DNA of 64,000 bases, from assembly GCF_947492405.1 (NCBI RefSeq), contig NZ_CANLMP010000003.1:62001-126000 (forward strand), written 5' to 3'. The stretch is from an uncultured Aquimarina sp. (GTDB lineage Bacteria > Bacteroidota > Bacteroidia > Flavobacteriales > Flavobacteriaceae). The translations under genes and the position numbers were made by a program. Positions 23,976 to 33,864 of this stretch are shown piece by piece (within the stretch, counting starts at the first letter, position 1; each line of letters opens with the position of its first letter). The notes below the pieces were generated by a model, which saw only the letters and a program-made list of their open reading frames with translations, did not search any database and had not been told where the DNA came from.

Positions 23976-25028
23976 TCAATTTTTTGTTTTCAGAATTAAA
24001 AAATGATCATCCATTACGTTCCCAGTTATGATGAGATCTTCAAAAGGAGTTGCAACGGTTGATCCTGACATGATTGTTCCATCATTGGTATATATTTGTT
24101 CAATATCGTAATCATTTTTTTCTCGATAAGTCACTTTAATAATTTCTGAAGGAGAAGTTTCTTTCTTGCCTTTGGCATAAGATCCAAATCGTAATAAATT
24201 AGGATGCGCACCAATCCAGAGGTTTCCCTTAGTGTCGATTTCAATATTATCCACGCCTGTACCACAAGGTATATCTTCTACAAATTCTAAAGAACCATCC
24301 AGATTTTTTGAATACACTTTAACCAAAAAACCTCTTGGAGATGCTACATAAACTAAATTTCGTTTTGCATCAAGATTAATTCCATTAGCATAAGCAATTC
24401 CATCTGCAACTTCAGTATAGTTTTCACCATCATAATACAAGACATTAGATATTGAAAGTCCAAGGTATTCTTCTAGTATTTTACCGAACCCCTCTGTATA
24501 CTTATGGTCATTGGTTACATAAAAACGATTTTCATCAATTAGCACAAGATCATTAGGACTAATTAAGGAAGGATGTTTTAGTGTTTTTTCGTGAACCAGA
24601 TTTTTATTTTGTAATGTAAAAACCTCTATAGCGTGTTGTCCATCTGGAGTGTGGTTAATTGCCATTACTCTGTAGGTACTATCTTTTTTAATCATCGAAA
24701 TTCCGTGAGGAGCAAATGGTTTATCAAAACTAGTGGTAAGATGGGTAAGACTAAAACCACCGTCTTCTAGATCCATAAAATATAATCCACCTTTTTCTTC
24801 CTTTACAGGAGGATAGATTTCTCTGTCTGTAGATGAGATTAGCGCAAAACCATCTAGTGGGCTTACAGTAATATCCTCTGCACCAGGAATGAATATTTTT
24901 TTTATAATTTCTCCTTCAAATTTATTTTCAACAGTTCTGAAAAAACCTGTAGATATTAAAACATGAGCCACAAAAGCAATAATTGCTAACGAAAGAACAA
25001 GAGCAATTCTCAGTATAATACGTTTCAT
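23976..25028 (-). CDS. Paraoxonase/SMP-30-like beta-propeller hydrolase
   Basis: A 350-residue membrane-anchored protein: the N-terminal helix ALVLSLAIIAFVAHVLIS is followed by a six-bladed propeller resembling arylesterase/SMP-30 lactonases. Supporting segments are APHGISMIKK, SPNDLVLIDENRFYVTNDHKYTEG, YANGINLDAKRNLVYVASPRGFLVKVY and GVDNIEIDTKGNLWIGAHPN, which supply the Asn/Asp calcium ligands of that family. It probably hydrolyses lactones or esters in the periplasm. It follows an M20 amidohydrolase gene by 12 bp. Confidence 0.83.
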   Translation of the reverse strand: MKRIILRIALVLSLAIIAFVAHVLISTGFFRTVENKFEGEIIKKIFIPGAEDITVSPLDGFALISSTDREIYPPVKEEKGGLYFMDLEDGGFSLTHLTTSFDKPFAPHGISMIKKDSTYRVMAINHTPDGQHAIEVFTLQNKNLVHEKTLKHPSLISPNDLVLIDENRFYVTNDHKYTEGFGKILEEYLGLSISNVLYYDGENYTEVADGIAYANGINLDAKRNLVYVASPRGFLVKVYSKNLDGSLEFVEDIPCGTGVDNIEIDTKGNLWIGAHPNLLRFGSYAKGKKETSPSEIIKVTYREKNDYDIEQIYTNDGTIMSGSTVATPFEDLIITGNVMDDHFLILKTKN

Positions 25029-25040
25029 AAATGATCGTTC

Positions 25041-26492
25041 TTATTGTTTTTTAGAATTATCAGGAATTGGTGGTGGTCCTTCCGGTACGATTGCCTCGTA
25101 TACTTCATCTCCTTTACGTTCTTTATACTCAGCTTTTACTTTTTGTAAAGCTTCTGGATTTTCATAAAGGTCTGTCATTGTCATTGCCATTGCTTTGGAT
25201 GCATATAACATTCCTTTATGACCAATACTCATTCCACCGCAAGCTACTACAGCCCACGAATGCCAAGGAGTATCTTTTGGTGCAGTGGTGACACCTAAAT
25301 TAATGTTCGGAACGTTCCAGCTTACATCTCCCACATCTGTGGAACCGCCACCAGGATGTTCTTTGGTTTCTTCGAGCGGATTAATAGCACTATCCATGCC
25401 TACTTGTTCTTTTTTAGTGACTTCTTGAATTTTCTTACCAAAAGCAATTTCTTCATCAGTATATGTAATAGGGCCTAGAAGTTCCAGATTATTCTGCATA
25501 AGTTTCCCTCCTTCACGGTTTACGAGTACTTCATAAATTCCAGAGATTAATGAAATTTTGTAATCTACATTGGCCATAATAGCAGCTCCTTCTGCCATTT
25601 TCTGTACACGTTCATATACTGGCATCATACCTGATCTTTTTGTGTCCCGCACTCGCATCCATAATCTAGCATAGTCCGGAACTACATTGACTACTTGTCC
25701 ACCATCCTGAATGTGATAATGCATGCGAACAGTAGGTTTTACGTGTTCTCGATAATAATTAATTCCGGTTGTGTATAATTCTAATGCGTCAGAGGCACTT
25801 CTGCCATTCCACGGGTCTGCAGATGCATGCGCTGCTTGTCCAAAAAACTCAACTTTAAAATCTACCAGTGCTAGAGAACTTTGTACATCTGCTTTTGTAG
25901 ATGCTGATGGATGCCAGCTGATATTAGCATCTACATCATTCCATAAACCTTCTCTAACCATCCATATTTTACCAAAATATTTTTCTTCACTTGGTGTACC
26001 AAAAAACTTAACAGTTCCTTTGATTTTACCACTTTGGATAAGTTCTTTTACGGCAATAGCAGCACCTAAACTTCCAGCTCCAAAAAGATTATGTCCACAG
26101 CCGTGCCCACCAGCACCTTCGTTAAGCGGAGATTTTGTTGGTTGTGCTTTTTGTGAGATTCCTGGTAGTGCATCAAACTCTCCTAAGATACTGATCACGG
26201 GTTTCCCTGATCCATAGGTAGCTACAAAAGCTGTTGGCATACCAGCAACGCCTCTTTCTACAGTAAACCCTTGTTTCTCTGCGTAATCCGCTAATAATTT
26301 TGAAGATTGATTTTCTTCGAAAGCGGTTTCAGCTAGTGCCCAAATTTTATCACTGATATTAATCAGTTCTTGTTGATGCTTTTCTATTGATTTTATGATT
26401 GCTTTTTTACTTTCAGATGGTTCTTTTTGACCATAGATCGGAACAATCAACACGGAGCACAGGAGTAAGTATACAAAGTTATTTGATTTCAT
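25041..26492 (-). CDS. Secreted M20-family amidohydrolase (aminobenzoyl-glutamate hydrolase B-like)
   Basis: A 483-residue exported peptidase (signal LLLCSVLIVPIYGQ). GEFDALPG, EGAGGHGCGHNLFGAG, EEKYFGKIWMV and GGSTDVGDVSW with PWHSW supply the two-metal site of M20D amidohydrolases. These remove acyl or aryl groups from amino-acid amides. The start is placed at the ATG 26492 directly before the signal peptide; the longer frame adds a spurious hydrophobic stretch. It is probably cotranscribed with the paraoxonase-like gene. Confidence 0.92.
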   Translation of the reverse strand: MKSNNFVYLLLCSVLIVPIYGQKEPSESKKAIIKSIEKHQQELINISDKIWALAETAFEENQSSKLLADYAEKQGFTVERGVAGMPTAFVATYGSGKPVISILGEFDALPGISQKAQPTKSPLNEGAGGHGCGHNLFGAGSLGAAIAVKELIQSGKIKGTVKFFGTPSEEKYFGKIWMVREGLWNDVDANISWHPSASTKADVQSSLALVDFKVEFFGQAAHASADPWNGRSASDALELYTTGINYYREHVKPTVRMHYHIQDGGQVVNVVPDYARLWMRVRDTKRSGMMPVYERVQKMAEGAAIMANVDYKISLISGIYEVLVNREGGKLMQNNLELLGPITYTDEEIAFGKKIQEVTKKEQVGMDSAINPLEETKEHPGGGSTDVGDVSWNVPNINLGVTTAPKDTPWHSWAVVACGGMSIGHKGMLYASKAMAMTMTDLYENPEALQKVKAEYKERKGDEVYEAIVPEGPPPIPDNSKKQ

Positions 26493-26786
26493 AATAGCCC
26501 GGTTTTTAATGAGTTTAATTAAGATGATTACGTTAAAAATAATGTTTTTTGCGGATAATGACATTTTAAAACAATCTTATGTACGCTTACTTTTTAGTTT
26601 TTATTTGTCTTTTACGGCACAACCACATGGGTTAGAAAACGTTTACTAATTGAATTCTTACGAATACTCATTTGTTAACATTTGTTAACGTTAATTACAA
26701 TAGTTTTAACCCGTATTCAAGTAATACATTGATTATATAACTGTTATAAATAACATAAGAATTACTCCATAAAAATCAATTTTAAA

Positions 26787-27386
26787 ATGAAGATGAATAG
26801 TTTATTTAACGTTTTTGCATTTATTCTGATTATTACATTTGTTTCTTGCCAGGATCTTGTTGTTAAGAAAGAAGATCGAACTTTAGAAAATGATAAGTTG
26901 ATAGCGCAAGCTAATGTTACTTCTAAAGAAACGAATGTTTCTACAATTAATGAGTTGATATCTTACGATATTGCATTTACGGAGTTGAATAAAATTGTTC
27001 AATCTTCAGAATATGCCGAAAAATTTAGTGGTCAAAAATCATATACTGTATTTGCTCCGTTAAATGGCGCATTTAAGAAATTACCTAAAGAAACTATTGA
27101 TAAATTGATGTCCTCAGAAAACAAAGATGATATGACTTCTATTATGAATTATCATATTATTCCGGGAACTATCAATGAACAAGATATTATTAAAGCTATT
27201 AATGAAGGAGGAGGAAGTGTAAAGCTAAGAACCTTGGGCGGCACTAAATTAATAGCTAGTAGGAAAAGAGGTAAGATTTATTTAATCGATAAGAATGGTA
27301 ATTCTGGTCGTTTGATGAAAACAGATATCGAAGCTACTAATGGAATGATTCATACACTAGAAACAGTAATGATGCCTAGAAAATAG
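26787..27386 (+). CDS. Fasciclin-domain lipoprotein
   Basis: A 199-residue lipoprotein (lipobox TFVSC, Cys near residue 18). Residues about 55-198 form one fasciclin domain: YTVFAPLNGAFKKLPKETIDKLM, YHIIPGTINEQDI and TDIEATNGMIHTLETVMMP are the H1 and H2 motifs. Such proteins mediate adhesion at the cell surface. The gene stands alone between divergent and convergent neighbours and is followed by a clear terminator. Confidence 0.92.
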   Translation: MKMNSLFNVFAFILIITFVSCQDLVVKKEDRTLENDKLIAQANVTSKETNVSTINELISYDIAFTELNKIVQSSEYAEKFSGQKSYTVFAPLNGAFKKLPKETIDKLMSSENKDDMTSIMNYHIIPGTINEQDIIKAINEGGGSVKLRTLGGTKLIASRKRGKIYLIDKNGNSGRLMKTDIEATNGMIHTLETVMMPRK

Positions 27387-27422
27387 TAAGACATAATTTA
27401 ATGTGTTTGTTTAAAACCGGAG

Positions 27423-27458
27423 AACCTCACAATTAGATAGAGTTGTGAGGTTTTTTTT
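27423..27458 (+). terminator. Intrinsic terminator of the fasciclin gene
   Basis: AACCTCACAA and TTGTGAGGTT form a 10 bp stem with a 10-base loop, followed by eight T. The T run reaches the stop codon of the converging gene. Confidence 0.85.
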
Positions 27459-28167
27459 ATGAGGTAAAATCAATTTTTTCTGCCCAATCTAGATTTTTAG
27501 CTAGGTTTTTATTGCTGAATTCTAAATGGACAACCCTTCTTCTTTGATGGTTTATGGTACGACTAGAACTATGTAGTAATAAAGGTTTCATAAGCATAAT
27601 TCCTCCTTTTGGCACGTGGCAAATCACTTCTTTTTCAATAGTCCAATCGATATTTTCAGGTCTATAGATTCCTTTGGTATGAGATTTTGGGATTACTTTT
27701 AAGGCACCGTTATTTTCGTCAGTATCATCGAGGTGAATTCTAATAGTAAATATGTTTTCTAAGATTTCTAAAGTAGGTTGTACTCCAAATTGATCTTTCT
27801 TTATTGTCCAATTCGTATATCCTGATACCATTTCTTTTTTGTTTACCGAAATCGACAAATCTTGATGATAGGATACAAACCAATTAGAAGCGGGTGGTTT
27901 ATCGAAGTATATTGACTTTACCAGGAAGTAATCTTTTCCAAAATGTTCTTCAACTAATTGCTTGAGTCTATCGTTAAAAATCAAACCTTTAATCTCAGGA
28001 ACTTCCTTTAAGAATTGTCTGATAGCAAATAAATCTTTAGTTTTTCTAAAATTAGAATTTTCAGTGTCTAAAGATTCTAAAACCCTGATCAATTCATTGA
28101 TTTCCTGATTCGAATAGATATTCGAAATGATCTCAAAACCTTGTTTATGGAACTTTGTTTTGTTCAT
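27457..28167 (-). CDS. Phytanoyl-CoA dioxygenase (PhyH) family protein
   Basis: A 236-residue Fe(II)/2-oxoglutarate oxygenase. The iron ligands are His101 and Asp103 in SYHQDLS and His199 in LLLHSSSRTINHQRRRVVHLEF, with the Arg after it for 2-oxoglutarate. GALKVIPKSHTKG is the central conserved block. The substrate is unknown. It converges on the fasciclin gene and shares its terminator region. Confidence 0.9.
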   Translation of the reverse strand: MNKTKFHKQGFEIISNIYSNQEINELIRVLESLDTENSNFRKTKDLFAIRQFLKEVPEIKGLIFNDRLKQLVEEHFGKDYFLVKSIYFDKPPASNWFVSYHQDLSISVNKKEMVSGYTNWTIKKDQFGVQPTLEILENIFTIRIHLDDTDENNGALKVIPKSHTKGIYRPENIDWTIEKEVICHVPKGGIMLMKPLLLHSSSRTINHQRRRVVHLEFSNKNLAKNLDWAEKIDFTS

Positions 28168-28276
28168 AATAACATATGATAAATCAACACAAAGTTATCT
28201 TAAATACGTTCAATAAATTCTTTAATTAACTGTTTTCTTTTTTCTTGATTGTTTAGTAATATCCGTATATAGTTTA

Positions 28277-28693
28277 TCATTTATTTTTTGGAGCGCTTGC
28301 AATCATAAATTCTATAGTCACTATTAAGAATATGATAAGGATTTCTATACAAAAGTAGAGTAATCCTAAATTGGTCAAGCTTTCATAGAAGTAATACATA
28401 TATGCAGCTGTTAATAGGCAATAAATTAGATTGGCAAAGGCTATAATCTTAAGGAATATTTTCCAATTGGTCGGATTAAGGAGATAACAAGAGAGGGAAT
28501 AAATCGCGAATACTAGAACTATAAGAGATAAAAAGTAAAGGATTTTTTTTGGCATCCCTATATACTCTTGAAAAGTAGTTAGTACTACAGCTAGAAAAAA
28601 AATAGTAAGCAATGCGCCTAATCCATCGACAAGAAAAAGTAGTCTTGGTTTTTTTCTGAAAGTATCAATTAATGGCTGAATTTTATGATCCAT
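28277..28693 (-). CDS. Four-helix membrane protein, unknown
   Basis: A 138-residue protein with four membrane helices (about residues 22-40, 50-70, 80-98 and 105-130). The first 20 residues are basic and cytoplasmic. I recognise no family. It is immediately downstream of the DUF2459-type gene, in the same direction, with a 60 bp gap. Confidence 0.65.
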   Translation of the reverse strand: MDHKIQPLIDTFRKKPRLLFLVDGLGALLTIFFLAVVLTTFQEYIGMPKKILYFLSLIVLVFAIYSLSCYLLNPTNWKIFLKIIAFANLIYCLLTAAYMYYFYESLTNLGLLYFCIEILIIFLIVTIEFMIASAPKNK

Positions 28694-28753
28694 ACTTCAA
28701 AAAGCTTTTATTTAATCTCTATAAATATATAATAATCCAAAATCAAAAGGAGT

Positions 28754-29374
28754 TCAGAGACATGCTTTTAGATCACTTCGTTTAAAACCTGTGTTTACCC
28801 AAGTATTGCAGGTGTTTAGACAATTATAATTTCCATTAGCTTCATAAAAACTATCCATATTACCATAACTTGTATCGGGTATAATGGATTTATTGTTTTC
28901 GGTATTGGTTTTGAATGATCCATTAATATAGGTCTGTAGTTTTATAAACTGAGAAGTTGTTAATTTGATTTCTATCCAATGATTTTGTGTGGTTTCATAT
29001 CTTGTCACATGTATCAAAGAAGCAGAATTTAGAAGTGCTGCTTGAAATCTATTGATATTGGTAAAATCCATTGATTTTGCAGCCTTCGTGTAATATGTTT
29101 TGTCTCCCCATCCAAAGGATAAGAATTGTGTTTGCTCGCTAAGTGATAATCCGTTAAGAAGTACAGAATCTATTTCAGTTTTTGGGAGGATGATTTCTAA
29201 ATGAATTCCGTTAGTGGTTAAATAAATGCTGTTGTTTTGTTCCACACTACTTGTTTCTGGAACGACTGGAATATAAGAACAAAGCAAAGCAACGATGAAA
29301 TATGTACCTGGAATTAGAAGTACTACTCCCAGGTATTTTAGTGTCTTTTTTATCAATTGCATATTGCTAGTCAT
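28754..29374 (-). CDS. TIGR02117/DUF2459 family protein with a premature C-terminal stop
   Basis: A 206-residue exported protein of the TIGR02117 (DUF2459) family: an N-terminal anchor, then IYLTTNGIHLEIILPKTEID, FLSFGWGDKTYYTKA and NYNCLNTCNTWVNTGFKRSDLKACL. Family members continue with WTPFDWGxL. Here the Trp codon is TGA (28756-28754), and reading past it gives TPFDFGLLYIYRD before a TAA at 28714-28712. A single TGG to TGA change therefore removes about 14 residues. The Cys and His residues of the putative papain-like core are intact. The ATG at 29362 is an alternative start. Confidence 0.75.
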   Translation of the reverse strand: MTSNMQLIKKTLKYLGVVLLIPGTYFIVALLCSYIPVVPETSSVEQNNSIYLTTNGIHLEIILPKTEIDSVLLNGLSLSEQTQFLSFGWGDKTYYTKAAKSMDFTNINRFQAALLNSASLIHVTRYETTQNHWIEIKLTTSQFIKLQTYINGSFKTNTENNKSIIPDTSYGNMDSFYEANGNYNCLNTCNTWVNTGFKRSDLKACL

Positions 29375-29441
29375 AAAAATCAATGCACCTTTTTAAGAAT
29401 AAGTCTGCCGCCTTCTAGCCAAGAAATTTATATTACAAGGT

Positions 29442-29807
29442 TTATGTGGTTCTCAGAATTTTCTCCATCTTACGTCCTTTTGCGAGCTCATCCACCAATT
29501 TGTCTAAATACCTAACTTGTTGTGTCAATGGGTTTTCAATTTCTTCTACCCGATACCCACAGATAACACCTGTAATAAGTTGTGCATTAGGATTTAACGA
29601 CGCATTTTTGAAAAAGGTTTCAAAAGTTACTTTTTCTTCAATAAAAGCTTGCAATTTCTTTTCATTATAACCAGTTAACCAACATATTACTTGATGTAGT
29701 TCTGCTATGGTTCTACCTTTCTTCTCGACCTTAGTTACATAATGAGGATATACGGATGTAAATGTCATGTTTGCAATTCGCTCATCCTGGTTGTATGCCT
29801 TTTTCAT
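29442..29807 (-). CDS. DUF2200 family protein
   Basis: A 121-residue protein. [20 protein letters not shown] and [20 protein letters not shown], with the ending [20 protein letters not shown], match DUF2200 almost word for word as I remember it. The function is unknown; the family is widespread and often horizontally spread. It is a single gene with 50-120 bp flanks and no clear operon partner. Confidence 0.92.
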   Translation of the reverse strand: MKKAYNQDERIANMTFTSVYPHYVTKVEKKGRTIAELHQVICWLTGYNEKKLQAFIEEKVTFETFFKNASLNPNAQLITGVICGYRVEEIENPLTQQVRYLDKLVDELAKGRKMEKILRTT

Positions 29808-29926
29808 GTGTATCTATTTTTTAAATACCTTGTCGCCCCGAATTTTTAGAGGGTCAGACTATGATTAAGTTTTATATTATAAAAGATACTAAATTTTGGT
29901 GTAATATAATGTAGCGTTTTTATATG

Positions 29927-30937
29927 TTAACTTTTAGTAACCTTGATTGTATAGGTAGCTACGATATCACCGTTGATTTTTAGATGCGTGTCATAGAAAC
30001 CTTTTCTAGTAAAAGTGTGAGTAAAGGATATGATATCATCAACATTTTCGGTATTGTAAATCTTTAAATTTTTTTCTTTAGAACCAACGTAATATACTAA
30101 AGCAATATTTTTATCCAAAACAGTGTTAGCCGATCTAAAACTAAATGTAATCTCATCATTCTTATTGACTGAAATATCCATGTTTTGGGGATACATAGGA
30201 GTGATGTTGTTTTCAAAAGTTTCCGCATATACTAACGGAGCCCTAACAAAATCTACAGATGTTATATTGTCATTAAGCAACCATTTTTGTTCTAAAGGGA
30301 AGTGGTTTTTTCCGAATAAAACAGGATCTGTTAAAAAATACCCGTCATTATAGGCTGTTACAAAAGTATTATATTCATTTAAATATCCACTTGCCCAAGT
30401 AGCATCGCATAAGTACCATTTACCGTTTAATTGTACAGCATTCCAGGAATGATTAGCCATTTCTAGTTCTTTGATGTTGGATTCTACGGATCTTCCGTAT
30501 CCATCTATGATCTCACACGGGATGTTTGCTAGAAAACATAATTCCTTAATTAGATAAGCATAACCAGTACACATTGTTTTTTTATGTTTTAATAACTTTT
30601 TAAAAACAACTTTCTTGTATTCATGATTCCATTTCATAAACGAAATGGAATCATGTCGAAGTTTTTCTCGTTTCTTGTTTACTGTAGTAAATTGTTTATT
30701 GTCTCCTTTAATGTTTTGACAAACCCAGCTGTAGATAGCTCTAAACTTTTCTACATCGTTAGGTAATTTGCTCGTTAGTTGATGTGCCAAAACAGGAAGG
30801 TTTTCTAAAGAAACTCCTTTATTCAATTGGGCAATGTTATCAGCTCTTGTGAAATCTATGGATGCAAAATCAGAGATTTGAGCATATAGACAATTGGTGA
30901 AAACGACAAGAAAAAAAATATAAAGACTAGTTCTCAT
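29927..30937 (-). CDS. Secreted transglutaminase-like cysteine protease
   Basis: A 336-residue exported protein (signal SLYIFFLVVFTNCLYAQ). Residues about 60-190 are a transglutaminase-like domain with the catalytic triad: Cys in KKTMCTGYAYLIKELCFLA, His in MANHSWNAVQLNGKWYLCDATW and Asp in the same block. The C-terminal half is beta-rich (SVNKNDEITFSFRSANTVL) and may bind a partner. This resembles kyphoscoliosis-peptidase-like proteins of Bacteroidota. It lies 15 bp after the CarboxypepD_reg gene. Confidence 0.88.
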   Translation of the reverse strand: MRTSLYIFFLVVFTNCLYAQISDFASIDFTRADNIAQLNKGVSLENLPVLAHQLTSKLPNDVEKFRAIYSWVCQNIKGDNKQFTTVNKKREKLRHDSISFMKWNHEYKKVVFKKLLKHKKTMCTGYAYLIKELCFLANIPCEIIDGYGRSVESNIKELEMANHSWNAVQLNGKWYLCDATWASGYLNEYNTFVTAYNDGYFLTDPVLFGKNHFPLEQKWLLNDNITSVDFVRAPLVYAETFENNITPMYPQNMDISVNKNDEITFSFRSANTVLDKNIALVYYVGSKEKNLKIYNTENVDDIISFTHTFTRKGFYDTHLKINGDIVATYTIKVTKS

Positions 30938-30952
30938 AACGATGCTTATTGA

Positions 30953-31633
30953 TTAGTTCTTTTTTGAGCTATATACTTTTTTTACAGCTACTTTTCCCAT
31001 TAATACGCAACCAGATGTTTTTAGGTTTACATTTAAGGCGATAGCATTGACAGAATTTCTGTCTTTTATCACTATTTTTTTAGAAGTGAAACCTATATAA
31101 CTGAATATTAAAACGTCACCTTCTTTAAGCTGTACTGGAAATTCAAAATTACCATCAAAATCCGTAGATGTTCCTACTGTCGTACCTTCTAAAATTATAT
31201 TAGCACCCGGCAACGGAATACCATTTTCAGAAACCATACCTTTTACAGTGATGTCATTTTCATTAACAATGTTCTGAAATTTTGAAGGGTTCTTATCCGT
31301 AGTTCTTATTTGACTTTTTATGTTTTGTGCCTGTGTTTTGGTAAAAGAAAATAAGGTTATAAATGCAAAGGCAATTCCACTAATAAAACTAATGCTCTTT
31401 CTTTTTGGCGCAGTATGTGTATAGGTTGTTAATTGATTACTGCTAAATCTTCCGCAGGTATTTTTAATAGTATTTGTTTCGAAATAATGTACAATCTCTT
31501 GCGAATTCATTGTAGAGAAATCGATCACTTCTTTTGTACAAGAATTACAAAAACCGCCTTTTTCTGTTGGCGAAAAGTTTTTGAAATTCTCATTGCAAGG
31601 ACTTTTGATGTTTAAGCTAAATTGATTATTCAT
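30953..31633 (-). CDS. CarboxypepD_reg-domain membrane protein
   Basis: A 226-residue protein from ATG 31633. The N-terminus has the Cys motif common in Bacteroidota transducer proteins (SPCNENFKNFSPTEKGGFCNSCTKEVIDFS). A helix (ISGIAFAFITLFSF) then leads to a carboxypeptidase-regulatory-like domain, VKGMVSENGIPLPGANIILEGTTVGTSTDFDGNFEF. The last domain is the plug-preceding repeat seen in SusC/TonB-dependent proteins, but no TonB box or barrel follows. It probably acts at the inner membrane or periplasm. The longer frame to 31708 is rejected as it adds unrelated sequence. Confidence 0.82.
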   Translation of the reverse strand: MNNQFSLNIKSPCNENFKNFSPTEKGGFCNSCTKEVIDFSTMNSQEIVHYFETNTIKNTCGRFSSNQLTTYTHTAPKRKSISFISGIAFAFITLFSFTKTQAQNIKSQIRTTDKNPSKFQNIVNENDITVKGMVSENGIPLPGANIILEGTTVGTSTDFDGNFEFPVQLKEGDVLIFSYIGFTSKKIVIKDRNSVNAIALNVNLKTSGCVLMGKVAVKKVYSSKKN

Positions 31634-31836
31634 AGTATTATTCTTTATAGTTAATACTTCAAACCTACACTTACCATAGGTTCTATGAAATGTAGAATTA
31701 GTGAACACCTCTTTTTGATACGTAAAGTGTTCTTTTTGGTGAGTAAGAAAACATCAGAACAATAAAATAGTGACTTATACTGAGATAATGAAAAGTCTTT
31801 ATCTGCTTCTTAAAGTAACAAGATTAAACTTGTTTA

Positions 31837-32364
31837 TTATATTTTATATTTTAAAAGTTCTTCATATGGATCCCCAATTAAACCTAATAGCTTAGCAAAA
31901 GCAGGTTCTGTTTTTAGTCCTTGTTTTTTTAGTTTTAGTATTTCTTCTTTGAATTTTGATCCTTTTGCATTTAGAATTTCATACTCTTTGATCATATGTC
32001 TATATGCATACTGTTTTTGAGTCGGCCGATCTTGCCCAAAAATTTCTATCATATACTTTTCTGATTGAAATTTAGCAATAACAGATATGAGACCGTTCCA
32101 AAAACCGGTTCTAATCTCAAAATTATTTTGGTCAGAATATAACTTGATTAAAGTAGTATAGAATTCTTGATGATTAGGACAATGACAGATAATATCCAAA
32201 TCACTTTTTGGTATATCAATCTCAATTGGTATCGTTCCGGTAAGTATAGGTGTATATGTTTTTAGCGTATCAAAAATTTCGAGTTCAGACAATTGTATAT
32301 AGGCTAGTCGCTGTCTTTTGTTTCCAGTTTTCAGGTATTCGATATTAGTGAAATCCTTGATCAA
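31837..32364 (-). CDS. DUF4269 family protein
   Basis: A 175-residue protein: ILTGTIPIEIDIPKSDLDIICHCPN is a nucleotidyltransferase-like GS/DxD arrangement, and the ending AFAKLLGLIGDPYEELLKY matches DUF4269. No ATG is available; the start codon is TTG at 32364. The family is unstudied but occurs in many Bacteroidota. It stands alone, with about 200 and 120 bp flanks. Confidence 0.82.
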   Translation of the reverse strand: MIKDFTNIEYLKTGNKRQRLAYIQLSELEIFDTLKTYTPILTGTIPIEIDIPKSDLDIICHCPNHQEFYTTLIKLYSDQNNFEIRTGFWNGLISVIAKFQSEKYMIEIFGQDRPTQKQYAYRHMIKEYEILNAKGSKFKEEILKLKKQGLKTEPAFAKLLGLIGDPYEELLKYKI

Positions 32365-32484
32365 TGGTTATTAATTTTTGATGATATTGCTCACAGTTAA
32401 TATTCAAAATGTTATATGTAAAAAAGCTTATTTTATTTATTAAATATGAGAGTTTTTTTGCCAGCTATGTGTTTATTAGTTTAG

Positions 32485-33693
32485 TCAATCAACATTTTCT
32501 TTTAAGTATTGTTCTATTTTACTCATCACTTTCGTTTTTTCAGGTGCATTGTAATTTGACCAAAATAAAGAATTATAAGGTTTTGCTTGATTTTCAATAC
32601 TTACTCCAATTTGCATATTTTCTTCAAAAGGATAATGTTCAATGTCCTCAGATACTATTTTGTTAATGAAAAGTTCTTTTTTGGGATTCTTAGTAAATAA
32701 AAGCTTAGAAGGTTTTTTAGTATCATATATTTCCCAAGTATCTTCTTCTTTTTGATACTTCAAATACATTTTTCCATTAAATTCTTGATATTCAAAAACA
32801 ACATTATAATATACTATCTGCTGTCCGTTTGATAATCGTCTTTTCCAAGATTTTCCTTTATTTGTTGATCTAGTAAGCTCCATTTTTACGAAAGCAAAAG
32901 ATGCTGTATCTATAAATAATATCGCCCTTTGAAAAGGTGGATCAGTTGCGATAATTTTATAAACGTATTTGTTATTGTAAAGTAATACATCTTCTAATTC
33001 ATATTTCCATCCTTTTTTACTTTTAATAGGTCCATAATCAAATCTAATAAAGTCATCTTCTATTAAATCAATAATTGAGTTTTTTCTATCCCATTTTTCA
33101 TTCCAGGGATTTTTTTTAGCAATGTAATTACTCTTTACTTCAATTAGTTCTACTTTAGGTTCTTTATCAATGTTGTATGCTTCATTATAAAACCTTGCTG
33201 CACACTCTAGATATTCTACATATTTGTCATCTTCATTTTGTATATCTCGAATAAAGCCTTCGGATATATATGGTTTTGTAGGGTAGTTATTTTCAATCTC
33301 TAGATATGCTTTTTTGACAATTTCCTTTGCTGTTAGTTTCTTTTTTTTGGTTGCTATGATTGTAACTTCACTTAATTCATCAATTTTAGAACTAAGAAAT
33401 ATTTTCTGGTTAGGAGCAAAATTATCAACATCGATTTGGACTGATTCATACCCTATACTCGATATTACTAGGGTGTTTGTGCCTTCAATTGATGTGAAGT
33501 GAAAGGTGAAATTTCCTTCTTCATTTGAGGTTGTTCCGATTGTTTGCCCTTTAAGATAGATTGAGGCGAATACTATAGGCGCTTTGGTTTCTTTATCTAG
33601 TAATTGACCCGAAATTCGTTTATTATTGTTTTGCGCAGTGATTGCTAGAGAAAAAAACAATAAGATAAAAGTATATATATAGGTTCTGTGCAT
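32485..33693 (-). CDS. CarboxypepD_reg-like exported protein
   Basis: A 402-residue protein with a signal peptide (YIYTFILLFFSLAITAQ). Residues about 25-100 are a carboxypeptidase-regulatory-like domain (ISGQLLDKETKAPIVFASIYLKGQTIGTTSNEEGNFTF), followed by a lysine-rich linker (ATKKKKLTAKEIVKKA) and a large domain with FDYGPIKSKKGWKYELEDVLLY. This layout is shared with DUF5686-like proteins of Bacteroidota outer membranes. The ATG at 33693 is chosen as the signal peptide begins there. Confidence 0.78.
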   Translation of the reverse strand: MHRTYIYTFILLFFSLAITAQNNNKRISGQLLDKETKAPIVFASIYLKGQTIGTTSNEEGNFTFHFTSIEGTNTLVISSIGYESVQIDVDNFAPNQKIFLSSKIDELSEVTIIATKKKKLTAKEIVKKAYLEIENNYPTKPYISEGFIRDIQNEDDKYVEYLECAARFYNEAYNIDKEPKVELIEVKSNYIAKKNPWNEKWDRKNSIIDLIEDDFIRFDYGPIKSKKGWKYELEDVLLYNNKYVYKIIATDPPFQRAILFIDTASFAFVKMELTRSTNKGKSWKRRLSNGQQIVYYNVVFEYQEFNGKMYLKYQKEEDTWEIYDTKKPSKLLFTKNPKKELFINKIVSEDIEHYPFEENMQIGVSIENQAKPYNSLFWSNYNAPEKTKVMSKIEQYLKENVD

Positions 33694-33864
33694 ATCTTCT
33701 AGACGAATCAATTATAATTTTGATACAATTTTAAAAATAATTCTAATATTGCGTTGAATAATAAGGTTTTCTTATCGTTTGAATTTCTATAATGTTAGCT
33801 AGTGGTTTGTGTATGAAACATTGCTTGTAAAAAGACACAATTTTTTTGGTCAATATATATAGTT

